DNA of 64,000 bases from Comamonadaceae bacterium ALPHA2B. Its GTDB lineage: Bacteria; Pseudomonadota; Gammaproteobacteria; Burkholderiales; Burkholderiaceae_C. The translations under genes and the position numbers were made by a program. Below the pieces are notes generated by a model, which searched no databases, was not told the DNA's origin, and was given only the letters and a program-made list of their open reading frames with translations. The stretch covers positions 124,001 to 188,000 of the forward strand of contig SCOE01000005.1 in assembly GCA_005503065.1 (NCBI GenBank), read 5' to 3'. Below, piece by piece: positions 1-8,372 of this stretch. Positions within the stretch are counted from its first letter, which is position 1. Each line of letters starts with the position of its first letter.

Positions 1-891
1 CATGTTCATGGTCTTGTCCGGCCCCATCGGGTGCAGCGTCGAGACGGTGAGCACGTGCGGATACCACTCGACCATGATGTGCGGGTAGTAGGTCAGCCAG
101 ATGGCGCCGTACTCCGGCGGCTTGCCCTCGCGGTACTTCAGCAGCTGCTCGTGCCAGCGCTGGTAGACCGGGCTGCCTGCGCGGCCCAGGCGGTTGGCCA
201 CGCCCACGGTCTGCACCGAATAGCGCGGCTTGAACTCCCAGCGCAGGTCGTCGCAGGTCACGAAGTTGCCCAGCCCCGGGTGGAACGGGCCGACGTGGTA
301 GTCCTCGAGGTAGACCTCGATGAAGGTCTTCCAGTTGTAGTTGCACTCGTGCATCTCGACCCGGTCGAGCTGGTAGCCGCTGAAGTCGAGCGTGCTGCGC
401 GGGCCCATGTGGGCGAGGTCGGCGGCCACGTCGCGGCCGTTCTTCTCGAACAGCAGGCCGTTCCATTCCTGCAGCTCCCAGGTGCGCAGGTTCAGGCACG
501 GGTCTTCGGCGAAATGGGGCGCACCCAGCAGCGTGCCCGTGGGCTGGGGGCCGGCGGCGTTGTAGGTCCAGCGGTGCAGGGGGCAGACGATGTGGCCGCT
601 GCCCTGCGCATCGAGTGCGCCACGGCCCTTCATGATCACGGCCTGCCGGTGGCGGCACACGTTGGACACGAGCTCCACCCCGCGCGGCGTGTGCAGCAGC
701 GCGCGGCCCTCGTGCTCCTGGGGCAGGGCGTAGAAGTCGCCCGGTTCGGGCACGGCCAGGCGATGGCCGACGTAGCGGGGACCCTTGGCGAAGAAGGTTT
801 CCATCTCGAGCGCATACAGCGCCGGATCGAAATACGCGGAAACCGGAAGTTGGCTCGAGGCCTGCTGCAGTTGAAGACTTAAATCAGACAT
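1..891 (-). CDS. Rieske [2Fe-2S] aromatic ring-hydroxylating oxygenase, alpha-type (3' end cut by window edge)
   Basis: The first 297 codons are present, read from ATG at 891; the C-terminus lies beyond base 1. A Rieske cluster motif is visible: Cys79-x-His81, then Cys103-Pro-Leu-His106. Further on, a catalytic-domain stretch reads EDYHVGPFHPG, the usual Asp/His mononuclear iron site of this family. Such proteins are the terminal oxygenase that hydroxylates or demethylates an aromatic or quaternary-amine substrate, with electrons from a separate reductase. No reductase or small subunit is visible on this side, and the substrate cannot be told from sequence. It is divergent from xseB. The family call is firm; the reaction is open. 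Confidence 0.85.
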   Translation of the reverse strand, partial: MSDLSLQLQQASSQLPVSAYFDPALYALEMETFFAKGPRYVGHRLAVPEPGDFYALPQEHEGRALLHTPRGVELVSNVCRHRQAVIMKGRGALDAQGSGHIVCPLHRWTYNAAGPQPTGTLLGAPHFAEDPCLNLRTWELQEWNGLLFEKNGRDVAADLAHMGPRSTLDFSGYQLDRVEMHECNYNWKTFIEVYLEDYHVGPFHPGLGNFVTCDDLRWEFKPRYSVQTVGVANRLGRAGSPVYQRWHEQLLKYREGKPPEYGAIWLTYYPHIMVEWYPHVLTVSTLHPMGPDKTMNM

Positions 892-1125
892 GGGTGACCT
901 GACCAAGCCCCCCCACAGGGAGGGAAAAACCAAAATGCCCCGCCTCACTCCTGCGACTGAGCCGGCAAAAAACCACGTTCCTGGGGCGAACGTTGCCGGC
1001 ATCTCCGCGGAAAAAGTTGCGCCGGCGGGCGCCGGCGCGGGGATGAGTCGGGATTGTACCCCGGAGATATCCATCGGCCCCCGCTCCGCCTTCTAGAATG
1101 GCCGGTTTTCACCCACGGTCTTTGC
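892..1125. promoter_or_regulatory. Divergent intergenic region between the Rieske gene and xseB
   Basis: This 234-base gap separates two divergent genes and must hold both promoters. A TAGAAT hexamer at 1094-1099 could be the -10 box for xseB-ispA-dxs, giving a leader of about 20 bases. I see no convincing -35 box. No other structure was recognised apart from a GC-rich inverted repeat around 1021-1040. Confidence 0.3.
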
Positions 1126-1377
1126 ATGCCCAAGGCGCCTTCCTCGTCCCCTGCTTCCGATGCCGCGGCGCTGCCCGCCAGCTACGAGGCGGGCCTGCAG
1201 GAACTCGAACAGCTCGTCGCCGCACTCGAGTCCGGCCAGCTCCCGCTGGACCAGTTGCTGGTGAGCTACCAGCGTGGCGCGGCGCTGCTCGCCTTCTGCC
1301 GCGACAAGCTCCAGGCCGTGGAAGACCAGATCAAGGTGCTGGACGCCGGCAGCCTCAAGACATGGTCGGCGCAGTGA
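1126..1377 (+). CDS. xseB: Exodeoxyribonuclease VII small subunit
   Basis: An 83-residue protein, the normal size for XseB, the small subunit that joins XseA in degrading single-stranded DNA to oligonucleotides. The core ([18 protein letters not shown], then [18 protein letters not shown]) is the typical two-helix family signature. ATG 1126 is chosen because upstream in-frame codons give an unconserved leader. The stop overlaps the ispA start (TGATG at 1375-1379), so the two are translationally coupled. xseB-ispA-dxs is a common proteobacterial operon. Confidence 0.93.
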   Translation: MPKAPSSSPASDAAALPASYEAGLQELEQLVAALESGQLPLDQLLVSYQRGAALLAFCRDKLQAVEDQIKVLDAGSLKTWSAQ

Positions 1378-2309
1378 TGGGCGCGCCGCAGCGCTGGAGC
1401 GAGCGCCAGCTCGCCGACTGGGCCGAGCCGCAGCTCGCCCGCGTCGAGGAGGCGCTGTCGCGCTGGGTGGGCATCGATGCCCCGGTGCTGCTCGGCGAGG
1501 CCATGCGCTACGCGGTGCTCGATGGCGGCAAGCGCCTGCGGCCGCTGCTGGTGCTGGCCGCGAGCGAGGCGGTGGCGCCGCTGGCGCCGGCCCGCACCGC
1601 CATCGGCGAAGCGGCGCTGCGCGCGGCCTGTGCCGTCGAACTGATCCATGCCTATTCGCTCGTGCACGACGACCTGCCGTGCATGGACAACGACGTGCTG
1701 CGCCGTGGCAAGCCCACCGTGCATGTGAAGTTCGGCGAGGCCGATGCGCTGCTGGCCGGCGATGCGTTGCAGGCGCTGGCCTTCGAGTTGCTGGTGCCCG
1801 ACGAGGCCGACATCCCCGCCGCCGTGCAAGCGCGGCTGGTGCGCCTGCTGACGCGGGCGGCCGGCAGCCAGGGCATGGCCGGCGGACAGGCCATCGACCT
1901 GGCCAGCGTCGGCCGGCGCCTGAGCGAGTCCGAGCTGCGCGAGATGCATCGCCTCAAGACCGGCGCGCTGCTGCAGGGCAGCGTCGAGATGGGCGCGGCC
2001 TGTGCGGGCGAGCTGCCCGCGGTCGTGCTGGCCGGGCTGCGCGACTACGGCGCGGCCATCGGGCTCGCCTTCCAGGTGGTGGACGACATCCTCGATGTCG
2101 TTGCCGATTCCGAAACGCTGGGCAAGACCGCCGGCAAGGACGCCGCGGCCGACAAGCCCACCTACGTGTCGCTGCTCGGGCTGGAAGGTGCACGCGCCAG
2201 CGCGCAGCAGTTGCTGGCGCAGGCGTTGGCCGCACTCGATCGCTCGGCGCTGTCAGACACCGCCGCATTGCGCGCCTTGGCCCACATGGTCGTGGACCGC
2301 GACCGATAA
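1377..2309 (+). CDS. ispA: Polyprenyl synthetase (farnesyl diphosphate synthase)
   Basis: A 310-residue all-alpha prenyltransferase that condenses IPP with DMAPP/GPP to farnesyl diphosphate. Both aspartate-rich Mg-binding motifs are present: DDLPCMDND after LVHDD in the first, and VVDDILD in the second; GGKRLRP near the N-terminus is the IPP-binding signature. ATG 1377 overlaps the xseB stop and gives the family's usual length; a longer frame upstream is only an xseB shadow. dxs follows after 10 bases, so the operon makes both the precursor and the C15 product. Confidence 0.95.
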   Translation: MGAPQRWSERQLADWAEPQLARVEEALSRWVGIDAPVLLGEAMRYAVLDGGKRLRPLLVLAASEAVAPLAPARTAIGEAALRAACAVELIHAYSLVHDDLPCMDNDVLRRGKPTVHVKFGEADALLAGDALQALAFELLVPDEADIPAAVQARLVRLLTRAAGSQGMAGGQAIDLASVGRRLSESELREMHRLKTGALLQGSVEMGAACAGELPAVVLAGLRDYGAAIGLAFQVVDDILDVVADSETLGKTAGKDAAADKPTYVSLLGLEGARASAQQLLAQALAALDRSALSDTAALRALAHMVVDRDR

Positions 2310-2319
2310 GAATACCCCG

Positions 2320-4176
2320 ATGGCTCCACTGCTTCCCGAGATCAACGACCCCGCGGACCTGCGCCGGCTCGACCGCGAGCAACTCAAGCAGGTGGCCGAC
2401 GAGGTCCGCGCCTGCGTCCTGGACAACGTCTCGCGCACCGGCGGCCACCTCAGCTCCAACCTCGGCACCGTGGAACTCACGGTGGCGCTGCACTACGTCT
2501 TCAATACGCCGGAAGACCGCATCGTGTGGGACGTGGGCCACCAGACCTATCCGCACAAGATCCTCACCGGCCGGCGCGAGCGCATGCCCACGCTGCGCCA
2601 GCTGGGCGGCATCTCGGGCTTTCCGCAGCGTGCCGAAAGCGTCTACGACACCTTCGGGACCGCGCATTCGTCGACCAGCATCTCGGCGGCGCTGGGCATG
2701 GCGATGGCCGCGCATCAGAAGGGCGAGGACCGCCACGCCATCGCCGTGATCGGCGACGGCGCGATGACCGCCGGCATGGCCTTCGAGGCGATGAACAACG
2801 CGGGCGTGAGCGACGACTGCAAGCTGCTCGTCATCCTCAACGACAACGACATGTCGATCAGCCCACCGGTCGGCGCGCTGAACCGCTACCTGGCACAGCT
2901 CATGAGCGGCCAGTTCTATGCCGCCGCCAAGAACGTCGGCAAGAGTGTGCTCAAGGCCGCACCGCCTTTGTTCGAATTGGCCAAGCGCTTCGAGCAGCAA
3001 GCCAAGGGCATGGTGGTGCCCGCCACGCTGTTCGAGAAGTTCGGCTTCAACTACATCGGTCCGATCGACGGCCACGACCTCGACTCGCTCATCCCCACGC
3101 TCGAGAACATCAAGCAGCTCAGGGGCCCGCAGTTCCTGCACGTGGTGACGAAGAAGGGCCAGGGCTACAAGCTGGCCGAGGCCGACCCGGTGGCCTACCA
3201 CGGCCCGGGCAAGTTCGATCCCTCGGTGGGGCTGGTCAAGCCGGCCACGGCACCCAAGCAGACCTTCACCCAGGTCTTCGGCCAGTGGCTGTGCGACATG
3301 GCGGCGCAGGATGGGCGGCTGGTCGGCATCACGCCGGCCATGCGCGAAGGCTCGGGCATGGTGGAGTTCCAGCAGCGCTTTCCTACCCGCTACTACGACG
3401 TCGGCATCGCCGAGCAGCACGCCGTCACTTTCGCGGCGGGCCTGGCCTGCGAGGGTCTGAAGCCGGTGGTGGCGATTTATTCCACCTTCCTGCAGCGCGC
3501 CTACGACCAGCTGATCCACGACGTGGCGATCCAGAACCTGCCGGTGGTCTTCGCGCTCGACCGCGCGGGCCTGGTGGGGGCTGACGGCGCGACCCACGCC
3601 GGCGCCTACGACATCGCCTTCGTTCGCTGCGTCCCGAACATGAGCATGGCCTGCCCGGCCGACGAGGCCGAGTGCCGGCAACTGCTGTCCAGCGCCTACG
3701 CGCAGAGCCATCCGGTGGCCGTGCGCTACCCGCGTGGCGCGGGCGCCGGCGTCACACCGCCGCTCACGCTCGACGCCTTGCCCTTCGGCAAGGGCGAAGT
3801 GCGCCGGCAGGGCCAGCGCATCGCCATCCTGGCCTTCGGCACGCTGCTGTATCCGGCCCTCGAAGCCGGCGAGGCGCTCGGCGCCACGGTGGCCAACATG
3901 CGCTGGGTCAAGCCGCTGGACACGGACCTGCTGCGCGAGATTGCGAACACGCACGATGCATTGGTCACGGTGGAGGAGGGCGCCGTCATGGGCGGTGCGG
4001 GCAGTGCCGTGGCCGAAGCCCTTCAGCAGATGGGGATCGTCACGCCGCTGCTGCAACTGGGCCTGCCCGACCGCTTCATCGAGCATGGCGATCCGGCCAA
4101 GCTGCTTGCGTTGGCAGGGCTCGACGCGGCAGGCATCCGAACGTCGATCGAGGCGCGCTTCGGCGCCGCCGGCTGA
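2320..4176 (+). CDS. dxs: 1-deoxy-D-xylulose-5-phosphate synthase
   Basis: A 618-residue thiamine-diphosphate enzyme that joins pyruvate and glyceraldehyde-3-phosphate, the first step of the MEP isoprenoid pathway. The TPP-binding motif is visible as [18 protein letters not shown] followed by NDNDMSI. The N-terminal substrate-site stretch [18 protein letters not shown] and the [15 protein letters not shown] motif of the pyrimidine domain are intact. Length and order match the family. ATG 2320 is close behind ispA. It is the last gene of the xseB-ispA-dxs unit; I see no strong terminator directly after it. Confidence 0.96.
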   Translation: MAPLLPEINDPADLRRLDREQLKQVADEVRACVLDNVSRTGGHLSSNLGTVELTVALHYVFNTPEDRIVWDVGHQTYPHKILTGRRERMPTLRQLGGISGFPQRAESVYDTFGTAHSSTSISAALGMAMAAHQKGEDRHAIAVIGDGAMTAGMAFEAMNNAGVSDDCKLLVILNDNDMSISPPVGALNRYLAQLMSGQFYAAAKNVGKSVLKAAPPLFELAKRFEQQAKGMVVPATLFEKFGFNYIGPIDGHDLDSLIPTLENIKQLRGPQFLHVVTKKGQGYKLAEADPVAYHGPGKFDPSVGLVKPATAPKQTFTQVFGQWLCDMAAQDGRLVGITPAMREGSGMVEFQQRFPTRYYDVGIAEQHAVTFAAGLACEGLKPVVAIYSTFLQRAYDQLIHDVAIQNLPVVFALDRAGLVGADGATHAGAYDIAFVRCVPNMSMACPADEAECRQLLSSAYAQSHPVAVRYPRGAGAGVTPPLTLDALPFGKGEVRRQGQRIAILAFGTLLYPALEAGEALGATVANMRWVKPLDTDLLREIANTHDALVTVEEGAVMGGAGSAVAEALQQMGIVTPLLQLGLPDRFIEHGDPAKLLALAGLDAAGIRTSIEARFGAAG

Positions 4177-4288
4177 GGCGCGCGCACGCCGCTTTCAGCC
4201 CTCGGCAGCGGGGGCTTTCCGCCGGGAAAACCCGCAACGAAGGGCCGAAAACGCCTTCTTACAATCGCGCGGCTTAACGAGTCGGACC

Positions 4289-4317
4289 ACGCGGCCACGA
4301 GCCGCGTTTTGTTTTTT
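4289..4317 (+). terminator. GC hairpin with T-tract in the leader of the TRAP binding-protein gene
   Basis: A stem CGCGGC (4290-4295) pairs with GCCGCG (4301-4306) around a 5-base loop and is followed by TTTTGTTTTTT. This is an intrinsic-terminator shape, yet it lies after a TACAAT box (4260-4265) and before the start codon at 4342. It could end dxs transcription, act as a leader attenuator, or both. Confidence 0.5.
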
Positions 4318-4341
4318 CCAATGCAATCGGAGTCAATCTCA

Positions 4342-5430
4342 ATGGATCGTCGTTCCCTCATCAAGAATGCCGGCATCGCCGGCGTGCTGGCCGCCGGCAT
4401 CGCACCCGCGGTCCACGCGCAGGCGGCGGTGCGCTGGCGTCTGGCGTCCAGCTTCCCGAAGCCGCTCGACACGATCTATGGGGGCGCCGAGGTGTTCGCC
4501 AACGCGGTGAAGGCGATGTCCGGTGGCAAGTTCGAGATCTCCGTGCATGCGGCCGGTGAACTGATGCCCGCCTTCGGCGTGGTCGACGGCGTGCAGCAGG
4601 GTTCGGTGGAGGCCTGCCACACGGTGCCCTACTATTTCTACGGCAAGAACCCCGCCTTCGCCATCGGCTCGGCCATCCCCTTCGGCATGAACGCGCGCCA
4701 GATGACCGCCTGGATGATGTACGGCAACGGCCGCAAGCTGATGGACGAGTTCTATGCCGGTTACGGCATGCTGAGCTTCAACGGCGGCAACACCGGCACG
4801 CAGATGGGCGGCTGGTTCCGCAAGGAGATCAAGACCGCGGCCGACCTGAAGGGCCTGAAGATGCGCCTGGGCGGCGGCCTGGTGGGCGACGTGATGACCA
4901 AGCTGGGCGTGGTGCCGCAGAGCCTGCCCGGCGGCGAGATCTACCAGGCGCTCGAGAAGGGCACGATCGATGCCGCCGAGTGGGTCGGCCCCTACGACGA
5001 CCAGAAGCTGGGCTTCAACAAGGTCGCGCCCAACTACTACTACCCTGGCTGGTGGGAAGGCGGCCCCGAGGTCGACTTCTACATCAACAAGAAGGCCTTC
5101 GACGCGCTGTCGGCCGAGAACAAGGCCATCGTGGCCGCCGCCTCGGCCCAGGCCGCGCAGGACATGCTGGCCAAGTACGACGCGCGCAACCCAACGGCGC
5201 TGAAGCAGCTCATCGGCGCCAAGACCAAGCTGCTGCCCTTCAGCAAGGAAATCCTCGACGCTTCCTTCAAGGCGTCCAAGGCGGTCTACGAAGAGAACAA
5301 CGCCAAGAGCCCGGAGTGGAAGAAGATCTACGCCGACTTCCTGACCTTCCAGCGCGACCAGGTGGCTTGGTTCGGCGTGGCGGAAGGCCGCTTCGACAGC
5401 TACATGCAGTCGGTGGCCAAGCAGCTCTGA
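4342..5430 (+). CDS. TRAP transporter substrate-binding protein, DctP family
   Basis: A 362-residue periplasmic solute receptor for a tripartite ATP-independent transporter. The N-terminus begins MDRRSLIKNAGIAG, a twin-Arg-like signal with a hydrophobic stretch ending at HAQA, so export through Tat is likely. The body carries DctP hallmarks: a conserved arginine region (LKMRLGGG) and PGGEIYQALEKGTIDAAEW. ATG 4342 is preferred over ATG 4321 because a GGAG at 4329-4332 lies 9 bases before it. The membrane partners face it on the opposite strand (6013-8176). The GEIYQALEKGTIDA type is common among receptors for organic acids; the ligand is unknown. Confidence 0.9.
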   Translation: MDRRSLIKNAGIAGVLAAGIAPAVHAQAAVRWRLASSFPKPLDTIYGGAEVFANAVKAMSGGKFEISVHAAGELMPAFGVVDGVQQGSVEACHTVPYYFYGKNPAFAIGSAIPFGMNARQMTAWMMYGNGRKLMDEFYAGYGMLSFNGGNTGTQMGGWFRKEIKTAADLKGLKMRLGGGLVGDVMTKLGVVPQSLPGGEIYQALEKGTIDAAEWVGPYDDQKLGFNKVAPNYYYPGWWEGGPEVDFYINKKAFDALSAENKAIVAAASAQAAQDMLAKYDARNPTALKQLIGAKTKLLPFSKEILDASFKASKAVYEENNAKSPEWKKIYADFLTFQRDQVAWFGVAEGRFDSYMQSVAKQL

Positions 5431-5450
5431 ACGGGCTTCGTGGCAATGCA

Positions 5451-5476
5451 AAAAACCGCGCCTCGGCGCGGTTTTT
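5451..5476. terminator. Bidirectional intrinsic terminator
   Basis: AAAAACCGCGC (5451-5461) pairs perfectly with GCGCGGTTTTT (5466-5476) around CTCG. The A and T tracts on both sides suit both the rightward binding-protein gene ending at 5430 and the leftward gene ending at 5504. Confidence 0.85.
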
Positions 5477-5503
5477 GTTGGCGGCTTCGCCGGCGAGGCC
5501 CGG

Positions 5504-5971
5504 CTACATCCGCCGGAATTCGCGCAGTTCGCGCACCAGCCGTTCGAAGTCCTGCACGAGCGCCGGGGTGGCGCCGTAGAACACGTTGAACTTGCCCATC
5601 AGCGTGCGCACGTACAGCCGTGGCGCGATGAGCCAGTCCAGGCCCGGCACGCGGATGAGCTTGGCGTAGGCCAGGTCGTCGAAGGCCATGTGCTTGTCCC
5701 AGATCCAGCGCTGATGCAGGCCCTCGGCATCGATGCGGGTGCGGCTGCGCAGGATGGCAATCCAGGTCCAGCCCATCAGCGCCAGGCCGGCCAGGAACCA
5801 GCCGACGCCCGTGGTGCGGCCCGAGCCCAGCGCGCCGCTGCTCCACAGCTGGAGCATCCAGGCCGCGCAGCCGCCGACGATCAGCGTCGACAGCAGCTGG
5901 AAGGCGGCCGAGAACGCCGGTCCCTCGACACGGCCGTCGGTCGCGGTGAAAACGAAAGGGGGCGGGCCCAC
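5504..5971 (-). CDS. Small membrane protein of unknown function, two N-terminal membrane helices
   Basis: A 155-residue frame starting with GTG at 5971, 41 bases after the dctM stop. Two hydrophobic segments (about residues 15-40 and 50-70) are followed by a soluble part with alternating beta-like stretches (RIDAEGLHQRWIW, PRLYVRTLMGKFNVFYGA), an arrangement seen in bacterial PH-like domain membrane proteins. I do not recognise a named family. High third-position GC and the position directly behind dctM support a real gene, probably cotranscribed with the TRAP permease. The GTG start is the only reasonable one near the beginning of similarity-like sequence. Confidence 0.6.
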   Translation of the reverse strand: MGPPPFVFTATDGRVEGPAFSAAFQLLSTLIVGGCAAWMLQLWSSGALGSGRTTGVGWFLAGLALMGWTWIAILRSRTRIDAEGLHQRWIWDKHMAFDDLAYAKLIRVPGLDWLIAPRLYVRTLMGKFNVFYGATPALVQDFERLVRELREFRRM

Positions 5972-6012
5972 GCGGTCGGCGTGTGAGGGCGGCGGGCGCG
6001 AAGACCGCCGGC

Positions 6013-7584
6013 CTACTTCTTCTCGCCCTCGGGCGATGCCGAATTGCCGAAGGGATTCTCGCCCTGGCTCTCGCCCGAGGCGCCGGCAGCGGGCTCCGGC
6101 GACGACGGCGCGTTGCCGAAAGGGTTCTCCCCCGCGCCACTGCTGCTGTCGCTGCCGCCCATCGCGTCGTCGGGCGGCACCACGATCTGGATCTTGTCGG
6201 TGTCGATGACCTCTTCCTTCGGCAGGAACATGGTCACCGTCTGCGGGATGAAGATCACGATCGCCACCAGGATCAGCTGCATCGCCACCCAGGGGATCGA
6301 GCCCAGGTAGATGTCGCTGGACAGGATCGGCTTCTCGATCCGCTTCTCCTTGAAGAGCGTGTCGGCGATGCCTCGCAGGTAGAACAGCGCGAAGCCGAAG
6401 GGCGGGTGCATGAACGAGGTCTGCATGTTCACGCACAGCAGCACGCCGAACCACACCAGGTCGATGCCCAGCTTGTGGGCCACGGGCCCGAGCATCGGCA
6501 GGATGATGAAGGCGATCTCGAAGAAGTCGAGGAAGAAGGCGAGGAAGAAGATGAAGATGTTGACGGCGATGAGAAAGCCGATCTGGCCGCCCGGCAGACC
6601 CGAGAGCATGTGCTCCACCCACCTGGCGCCGTCCACGCCCTGGAACACCATCGAGAACACGCGTGCGCCGATTAGGATGAACACCACCATGGCCGTCAGG
6701 CGCATGGTGCCCACCATCGCTTCCCACAGCAGGCCGCGCGTCAGGCGCTTGTGGATCGCCGCGAGGATCAGCGCGCCCACCACGCCCATGGCGCCGGCCT
6801 CGGTCGGCGTGGCGATGGCGGTGTCGATGCCGGGCAGGCCGCCCATCGAGCCCAGCACGGCGAAGATCAGGATGGCCGAGGGAATGATCCCGCGCAGGCA
6901 CTTCATCCACAGCTTGAGGCCCGACATCGTGCGGGCCTCCTTGGGAATGCCCGGCACGTGGCTGGGCTTGAACACGCCCAGAAGGAAGGTGTAGCCCGCG
7001 AAGATCAGCACCTGCAGGATCGACGGGCCCCAGGCGCCGCGGTACATGTCGCCCACCGAACGGCCGAGCTGGTCGGCCATCACGATCAGCACGAGCGAGG
7101 GCGGCACCAGCTGCGTGATGGTGCCCGAGGCGGCCAGCACGCCCGTGGCGTAGCGCATGTTGTAGCCGTAGCGGATCATCACCGGCAGCGAGATCAGCGC
7201 CATCGCGATCACCTGGCCCGCCACCGTGCCGGTGATCGCGCCGAGGATGAAGCCCACGATGATGACCGAGTAGCCCAGGCCGCCCTTGACGGTGCCGAAG
7301 AGCTGGCCCATGGAGTCGAGCATGTCCTCCGCCAGGCCGCACTTCTCGAGGATCGCGCCCATGAAGGTGAAGAAGGGGATTGCCAGCAGCAGCTCGTTGG
7401 ACAGGATGCCGAACAGGTTGATCGGCAGGTTCTCCATGAACACCGCCGGGAACCAGCCCATCTGGATGGCGAAGAAGCCCGAGGCCATGCCCAGCGCGGA
7501 CAGCGAGAAGGCCACCGGGAAGCCGATCAGCATGATCAGCACGAGCCCGCCGAACATGATCGGCGCGAAGTTTTCCATCTGCAT
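6013..7584 (-). CDS. TRAP transporter large permease, DctM family, with a C-terminal Gly/Ser-rich tail
   Basis: A 523-residue multi-spanning membrane protein, the ion-coupled channel subunit of a TRAP transporter. Family motifs are clear, for example GFPVAFSLSALG near the N-terminus and the LLAIPFFTFMGAILEKCG segment. DctM proteins usually end near residue 430-450. Here about 80 more residues follow, ending in a hydrophilic tail with GENPFGN repeated twice, about 18 residues apart. DctQ lies 52 bases upstream on the same strand. The matching receptor is probably the convergent DctP at 4342-5430. Confidence 0.92.
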   Translation of the reverse strand: MQMENFAPIMFGGLVLIMLIGFPVAFSLSALGMASGFFAIQMGWFPAVFMENLPINLFGILSNELLLAIPFFTFMGAILEKCGLAEDMLDSMGQLFGTVKGGLGYSVIIVGFILGAITGTVAGQVIAMALISLPVMIRYGYNMRYATGVLAASGTITQLVPPSLVLIVMADQLGRSVGDMYRGAWGPSILQVLIFAGYTFLLGVFKPSHVPGIPKEARTMSGLKLWMKCLRGIIPSAILIFAVLGSMGGLPGIDTAIATPTEAGAMGVVGALILAAIHKRLTRGLLWEAMVGTMRLTAMVVFILIGARVFSMVFQGVDGARWVEHMLSGLPGGQIGFLIAVNIFIFFLAFFLDFFEIAFIILPMLGPVAHKLGIDLVWFGVLLCVNMQTSFMHPPFGFALFYLRGIADTLFKEKRIEKPILSSDIYLGSIPWVAMQLILVAIVIFIPQTVTMFLPKEEVIDTDKIQIVVPPDDAMGGSDSSSGAGENPFGNAPSSPEPAAGASGESQGENPFGNSASPEGEKK

Positions 7585-7636
7585 GTCGTGAAAATCCGGA
7601 AAGCGTGCGGTGAGAGGGTGCTGTGGCCGCGCGTGC

Positions 7637-8176
7637 TTACTGCACCGGCTTTTCGTAGTGGGTGTCCATCTTCACCAGGCCCTTGAGGTAGCCGATGCGC
7701 TTGATGACCTCGGACAGGCCCTGCAGGAACATGAGCGCGAAGCCCAGCGGCAGCAGCAGCATGGCGGGCCAGCGGATCAGGCCCCCCGCGTTGCCCGACA
7801 TCTCGCGCGTCACGTACATGTTCACGAACAGCGGCCAGCTGAGGTACGCGATGAGCGCCATCACCGGCAGCAGGAAGACGATCAGGCCGAACAGGTCGAC
7901 ATACACCGGTCCGTTCCCCTTGAGCTTGCCGTAGAAGATGTCCACCCGCACGTGCTCGTTGAGCTTGAGCACCACGGGCGCGCCGAGCATGACCACCGCC
8001 GCGAAGAGGTACCACTGGATCTCGAGCCAGCCGTTGGAGCTGTAGTTCAGCCCGTAGCGCACGAAGGCGTTGCCGGCGGAGATCAGTGCGGTGACGAGCA
8101 CGGCCCAGGCCGCGATGCGGCCGAGCTGTTCGCTGATCCAGTCCATGCCGGCAGCAAACTTGAGAAGGATCGACAA
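7637..8176 (-). CDS. TRAP transporter small permease, DctQ family
   Basis: A 179-residue four-helix membrane protein that partners DctM. The family core is visible: EIQWYLFAAVVMLGAP followed by EHVRVDIFYGKL. A TTG start at 8176 is preferred because GGGAGA lies a few bases before it. The internal ATG at 8146 would also keep all helices but has no ribosome-binding site. A longer reading from 8248 would add a proline-rich leader. It is the first gene of a leftward unit with dctM and the small membrane protein. Confidence 0.88.
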   Translation of the reverse strand: MSILLKFAAGMDWISEQLGRIAAWAVLVTALISAGNAFVRYGLNYSSNGWLEIQWYLFAAVVMLGAPVVLKLNEHVRVDIFYGKLKGNGPVYVDLFGLIVFLLPVMALIAYLSWPLFVNMYVTREMSGNAGGLIRWPAMLLLPLGFALMFLQGLSEVIKRIGYLKGLVKMDTHYEKPVQ

Positions 8177-8372
8177 GGCGGTCTCCCGAGGGGTGAATGG
8201 GGGGCTCGCGCGCGGAAAAGGTCGTGCCCCTCCACGCAAAGCGCGCAATGGTAACGCCGTGTAGACGGGCCTCCGGCCGGCGCCGGACCGGGCTTACCCT
8301 GAGCACCAAAGGGGAGCACGGGCCGGCCGCAGGCCGCGCCGGCCATGCGCCGAACGCGCTCTAATCCGCGCC

